Shown here one piece after another: positions 6,682-8,342 of a stretch of DNA of 8,342 bases. Made by a program: the position numbers and the translations under genes. Every line of letters begins with the position of its first letter. The first letter of the stretch is position 1. This DNA is from an uncultured Muribaculaceae bacterium (GTDB lineage Bacteria; Bacteroidota; Bacteroidia; Bacteroidales; Muribaculaceae), in assembly GCA_934590135.1 (NCBI GenBank), contig CAKTOT010000099.1:1-8342 (forward strand). The letters run 5' to 3'. The notes beneath the pieces were generated by a model. The model had not been told where the DNA came from. It was given only the letters and a program-made list of their open reading frames with translations, and did not search any database.

Positions 6682-7781
6682 ACGAAGACCTTCGAACAGC
6701 ACAAGCCGGGAAGAATGATGAGTTTTACACCCAGTACCATGATATTGAGGTGGAAATGAATGCGTATCTCGAGTATAATCCTGATGTTTTTAGGGATAAA
6801 ACGCTGTTATTGCCTTGCGATGATCCTGAATGGAGCAATTTTACACGGTATTTCGCGGCAAAATTTGACTCGCTTGGTTTGAAAAGGCTTATTTCGACAA
6901 GTTACGCGCCCGAAAGCAAGAAGATGATATTAGGTGGTTTGTTCTCGGAATACGAGCAGTCATCGCCGCAATTCGATGTGGACAAGTCCAAGACACACGG
7001 CAAAATATTTGTCCTTGACAGCGATATCACAGGTGACGGTCATATAGATATTGACGACTTGCAATGGAAATACCTTGATGGTGATGGGGATTTCCGTAGC
7101 GCAGAGGTTACGGCTCTGCGAAATCAGGCCGACATCATCGTCACCAATCCGCCTTTCTCTCTTTTCCGTGAGTTTCTTGCCTGGATAACGGAAGCCGATA
7201 AACAGTTTATAATCATAGGAAATATCAATGCCATAACATATAAAGAGACGTTTCCGTTGATTATGGCAAATAAAATGTGGATGGGTTCGACTATACACAG
7301 TGGAGATCGTGAGTTTGAAGTCCCGCAAGAGTATCCGCTGAACGCCGCCGGGTGGCGGATTGACGAGTCGGGTCGCAAATTCATTCGAGTAAAAGGCGTG
7401 CGTTGGTTTACGAATATAGACCATGGACGACGACACGAGCCTCTCGCACTTATGACTATGGCCGACAATCTGCGCTATTCGAAGCATAGGGAGCTGAAAG
7501 ATAAGCCGGAATACGACCATTACGACAATTATAATGCCATAGAGGTGCCGTTTACAGATTCAATACCATCCGATTATGACGGCGTTATGGGCGTCCCTAT
7601 TTCGTGGCTTGACAAATATTGCCCTGAGCAATTTGAAATTGTGGGAATAACAGAGAATCCATCCACATCTGTCAATGCTAATATTCATAAGTTGGTGATT
7701 ACTGGCGCGTTTAAATATGACAGACCATACGTCAAAGGTCGTCGGTCATATTCACGAATCCTAATACGCAGACGCAAATGA
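6675..7781 (+). CDS. EcoRI-family adenine-specific DNA methyltransferase
   Basis: The 368-residue product should transfer a methyl group from S-adenosylmethionine to N6 of adenine in a specific DNA site, protecting it from a partner nuclease. Family hallmarks are visible: the N-terminal KNDEFYTQ (13-20) followed by DIEVEM, LLPCDDPEWSNF (45-56) as the probable cofactor-binding strand and loop, and the catalytic TNPPF (157-161) after ADIIV. A conserved C-terminal block ends in YSRILIRRRK. Its length is similar to M.EcoRI-type enzymes and nothing essential seems missing. The recognition site cannot be deduced. It overlaps the DUF262 gene by ATGA, so the two are probably translationally coupled. 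Upstream is a structured segment with a terminator. G+C looks lower than in the neighbouring porin operon, consistent with acquisition as a defence cassette. Confidence 0.9.
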   Translation: MANEDLRTAQAGKNDEFYTQYHDIEVEMNAYLEYNPDVFRDKTLLLPCDDPEWSNFTRYFAAKFDSLGLKRLISTSYAPESKKMILGGLFSEYEQSSPQFDVDKSKTHGKIFVLDSDITGDGHIDIDDLQWKYLDGDGDFRSAEVTALRNQADIIVTNPPFSLFREFLAWITEADKQFIIIGNINAITYKETFPLIMANKMWMGSTIHSGDREFEVPQEYPLNAAGWRIDESGRKFIRVKGVRWFTNIDHGRRHEPLALMTMADNLRYSKHRELKDKPEYDHYDNYNAIEVPFTDSIPSDYDGVMGVPISWLDKYCPEQFEIVGITENPSTSVNANIHKLVITGAFKYDRPYVKGRRSYSRILIRRRK

Positions 7782-8342
7782 AAACAACACTTCGTACAGA
7801 CATAACAATAGGCGATATCTGCCAAGGCTTCGTTTATAACGAATACGAGGGTAAAGGCCTATTCGGGTTAGAGGGAAAACTAACCATACAACCTGAATAT
7901 CAACGTCATTATATTTATAATGATGGCAAAAGGGATGTGGCTGTCATCGAGTCTATTCTTAAAGGCTATCCACTTGGACTTATATACTTCAATCAAACAC
8001 CTTCGGGTCAATTGGAGGTGCTTGACGGCCAACAGCGTATCACCTCTTTTGGACGTTTCGTGAAAGACAATTTCGCCATTACCGTAAATGGAAAAGAAAC
8101 ATACTTCACAGGATTGGACAATGTGCTGAAACAAAGGATTCTGCAGTCGCGGCTTGTCGTATTCATCTGCGAGGGTACAGAGCCGGAGATAAAGCAATGG
8201 TTCGGGACTATAAACATCGCCGGAGTGCCGCTGAACGACCAGGAACTTCGCAATGCAGTGTTCAGTGGCTCGTTTGTCACTGCAGCAAAAGCCGTGTTCA
8301 GTAATTCACAAAATGCCGAGGTGCAAAAGTGGCGGCATTATG
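7778..8342 (+). CDS. DUF262 (GmrSD/SspE-like) protein, probable restriction partner, truncated by window end
   Basis: I translated 188 codons from the ATG at 7778, which overlaps the methyltransferase stop as ATGA. No stop occurs before the right edge, so the gene continues. The visible part is a DUF262 N-terminal domain: IQPEYQRHYIYNDGKRD (37-53), IESILKGYPLGLIYF (58-71), the signature VLDGQQRITS (81-90) and LNDQELRNAVFSG (152-164). In DUF262 proteins such as GmrS and SspE, DGQQR belongs to a nucleotide-hydrolysing, ParB/Srx-like fold. Many carry a C-terminal HNH/DUF1524 nuclease, which here would lie outside the window. Pairing with an adenine methyltransferase suggests it is the restriction arm of a modification-dependent or modification-blocked system. 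The nuclease role is inference because the C-terminal half cannot be seen. Confidence 0.87.
   Translation, partial: MKTTLRTDITIGDICQGFVYNEYEGKGLFGLEGKLTIQPEYQRHYIYNDGKRDVAVIESILKGYPLGLIYFNQTPSGQLEVLDGQQRITSFGRFVKDNFAITVNGKETYFTGLDNVLKQRILQSRLVVFICEGTEPEIKQWFGTINIAGVPLNDQELRNAVFSGSFVTAAKAVFSNSQNAEVQKWRHY

Noticed and set aside
6659..6718. 19-codon plus-strand ORF (MKTEFYGKRRPSNSTSREE) overlapping the methyltransferase start
   Set aside because: It is very short and out of frame with a strongly supported gene. There is no sign of independent translation, although an upstream regulatory ORF cannot be excluded.
6396..6740. 114-codon open frame on the minus strand across the structured segment
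   Set aside because: It runs through the terminator, the hairpins and into the methyltransferase start region, has no recognisable domain, and the same DNA is better explained as a plus-strand structured RNA.
1..8342. CRISPR arrays, tRNA or rRNA genes, insertion-sequence ends
   Set aside because: No regularly spaced direct repeats, cloverleaf sequences, rRNA segments or transposase frames were found on either strand.

Overview
The window looks like a Bacteroidota chromosome, most likely order Bacteroidales (possibly a Muribaculaceae-type gut bacterium). Supporting this are two TAnnTTTG-type -7 promoter boxes, the absence of clear Shine-Dalgarno sequences, lipoproteins with a Cys-Ser-Asp start after the lipobox, and a ResB/CcsA fusion of the Bacteroidota kind. 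The family-level assignment is an impression, not a demonstration.

Left part (1-6026, minus strand): one tightly packed gene set read right to left. It encodes an outer-membrane beta-barrel porin, an imelysin-like (M75/GxHxxE) lipoprotein, a DUF1111 di-heme lipoprotein with two CxxCH sites, and a ResB-CcsA cytochrome c synthase that runs off the left edge. A Bacteroidota-type promoter lies upstream of the porin, and a Fur-box-like 19-mer precedes the imelysin gene. The parts fit one envelope module: a pore and a surface or periplasmic imelysin (a family linked to iron), a c-type haem redox enzyme, and the synthase that would attach its haems.

Middle (6027-6674): no credible protein gene. After the porin promoter and a C-rich/G-rich tract comes the most interesting stretch. 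A promoter-like TAAATTTG at 6310-6317 is followed by about 300 nt that fold into three clean hairpins, a long-range closed multibranch domain and a strong intrinsic terminator with a U-tract (6590-6632). The terminator ends about 42 nt before a plus-strand methyltransferase gene that has no promoter of its own that I can see. The segment is therefore either a stand-alone structured small RNA or an attenuating leader of the restriction-modification operon. Sequence that could form an anti-terminator helix is present.

Right part (6675-8342, plus strand): a two-gene operon with visibly lower G+C than the porin region. An EcoRI-family adenine methyltransferase overlaps by ATGA a DUF262 (GmrSD/SspE-like, DGQQR motif) gene that is cut by the right edge. 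This is probably a mobile defence cassette placed beside the housekeeping-like envelope operon.
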